In this document: positions 12,262 to 13,071 of the stretch, in pieces
Position numbering within the stretch: the first letter of the stretch is position 1
Layout of the letters: the number at the start of each line of letters is the position of its first letter
DNA from: JAWXVD01 sp044425705
Lineage (GTDB): Bacteria > Bacillota > Clostridia > Lachnospirales > Lachnospiraceae
Length of the DNA stretch: 13,071 nucleotides
Assembly (NCBI GenBank): GCA_044425705.1
Contig: JAWXVD010000091.1
Location: 1 to 13,071 of the forward strand
Reading direction: 5' to 3'
Translations under genes and position numbers: made by a program
Notes under the pieces: generated by a model
What the model saw: the letters and a program-made list of their open reading frames with translations, nothing else
What the model was told of the DNA's origin: nothing
Database searches by the model: none

Positions 12262-13071
12262 ATGAGAGATGTGATTTTAAAAGCAGAAAACGTATATTTT
12301 TCTTATGATGATGAAAAAGAGCATGCCCTAAATGGATTATCATTAGAGATAGAAAGAGGAAAAAAGGTCGCAATTATGGGTGCTAATGGTTCTGGAAAAT
12401 CCACATTCTTTTTCTGTTGTAATGGACTCCACAAGCCTTCTAGTGGCACCGTGTATTTTCATGGTAAACCTTTAGATTATTCAAGAAAAGGACTACTTGA
12501 TTTACGAAGTAAGGTAGGTATCGTATTTCAAGATCCTGATAATCAATTGTTTTCTGCCAGTGTATATCAAGAAATTTCATTTGGCATATTAAATAAAGGC
12601 GTACTGGAACAAGAAGCCAAAGAAGCAGTAGAAGATATCATCGCCCAAATGGAAATCACACCTTTTCGTCATAAACCTACCCATGCCTTAAGTGGTGGAC
12701 AAAAGAAGCAAGTTTCTATTGCTGATATTCTAGTGATGAAGCCAGAAGTGATTATTTTAGACGAGCCTACGGCTGCACTAGATCCTAAGCATACCGCTAT
12801 GGTAAATGAAACGATGAATCAATTAACAAAAGAGGGAATGACTGTGTTGATGTCATTGCATGATGTAGATTATGCAATGGAATGGGCAGATCAGGTTTTA
12901 TTATTCCATGAAGGTATCTTATTGAAAGCAGGAACACCAGAAGAAGTGTTTTCTGATTGGGAAGCATTAGAAAAAACCAATCTGCATCAGCCATCTGTGA
13001 TGCGTGTGTTTTTGCAATTGCAGGGAAAAAACTTATTACCTCAAGATAGTATGATGCCTAAGACGGTGGAA
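12262..13071 (+). CDS. cbiO: cobalt ECF importer ATPase CbiO (3' end outside window)
   Basis: Two hundred and seventy codons are visible and no stop is reached, close to the full length of the family. All ABC motifs are intact: Walker A GANGSGKST (40-48), Q-loop Q90 in V-F-Q-D-P-D-N-Q, signature LSGGQ (143-147), Walker B V-I-I-L-D-E (163-168) and switch His200. The D-P-D-N-Q-L-F sequence after the Q-loop is typical of ECF ATPases. A TAG directly upstream in frame (12259-12261) fixes 12262 as the earliest start. Its ribosome site is weak. It follows cbiQ after 112 bases, a long gap for this operon. The gap is very A/T-rich and contains only an A/T hairpin (12163-12182), with no clear terminator or promoter. 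Confidence 0.95.
   Translation, partial: MRDVILKAENVYFSYDDEKEHALNGLSLEIERGKKVAIMGANGSGKSTFFFCCNGLHKPSSGTVYFHGKPLDYSRKGLLDLRSKVGIVFQDPDNQLFSASVYQEISFGILNKGVLEQEAKEAVEDIIAQMEITPFRHKPTHALSGGQKKQVSIADILVMKPEVIILDEPTAALDPKHTAMVNETMNQLTKEGMTVLMSLHDVDYAMEWADQVLLFHEGILLKAGTPEEVFSDWEALEKTNLHQPSVMRVFLQLQGKNLLPQDSMMPKTVE

Overview
The window is AT-rich DNA (GC roughly one third by eye) with strong AGGAGG-type ribosome binding sites, intrinsic terminators and riboswitches. This fits a Gram-positive anaerobe of the Clostridia, most likely Lachnospiraceae-like. The lineage is inferred from gene style and leaders, not from a marker gene.

Region 1 (1-5672) is an envelope/polymer module. It opens with the C-terminal end of an OmpR-type response regulator and its membrane histidine kinase. 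A rightward operon follows: a VTC-type polyphosphate-polymerase-like protein, an overlapping DUF4956 four-helix membrane protein, and a large lipoprotein of the Cthe_2159 carbohydrate-binding beta-helix family with a Met/Gly/Gln-rich repeat insert. Two tandem 11-bp direct repeats lie just upstream of the operon's -10 box and are probably the binding site of the adjacent regulator. The lipoprotein gene has its own structured leader, in which two hairpin loops are complementary over nine bases and one of these hairpins covers the Shine-Dalgarno sequence.

Region 2 (5673-7984) holds a single-aptamer glycine riboswitch with its own promoter and intrinsic terminator. It controls an AGCS-family sodium:alanine/glycine symporter. 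Behind the symporter lie two terminator-like hairpins and what may be the wreck of a tiny membrane-peptide gene.

Region 3 (7985-9726) is a leftward MFS transporter gene bracketed by two diverged copies of a roughly 60-bp intergenic repeat.

Region 4 (9727-13071) is a cobalt/cobalamin locus. A promoter is followed by a cobalamin riboswitch with two downstream intrinsic terminators, then cbiM, cbiN, cbiQ and cbiO, the cobalt ECF importer. cbiO runs off the right edge.

Across these genes lies an unusual load of small palindromic repeats. (i) A 76-bp palindromic element occurs once in frame inside the histidine kinase coding sequence and once in the leader of the VTC gene, read in the same frame. 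(ii) A hairpin with a conserved 13-14-nt loop occurs three times, with different but still paired stems. (iii) A roughly 60-bp repeat flanks the MFS gene. These mobile-looking elements, and the kissing-loop leader at 3362-3457, are the most novel-looking parts of the window.
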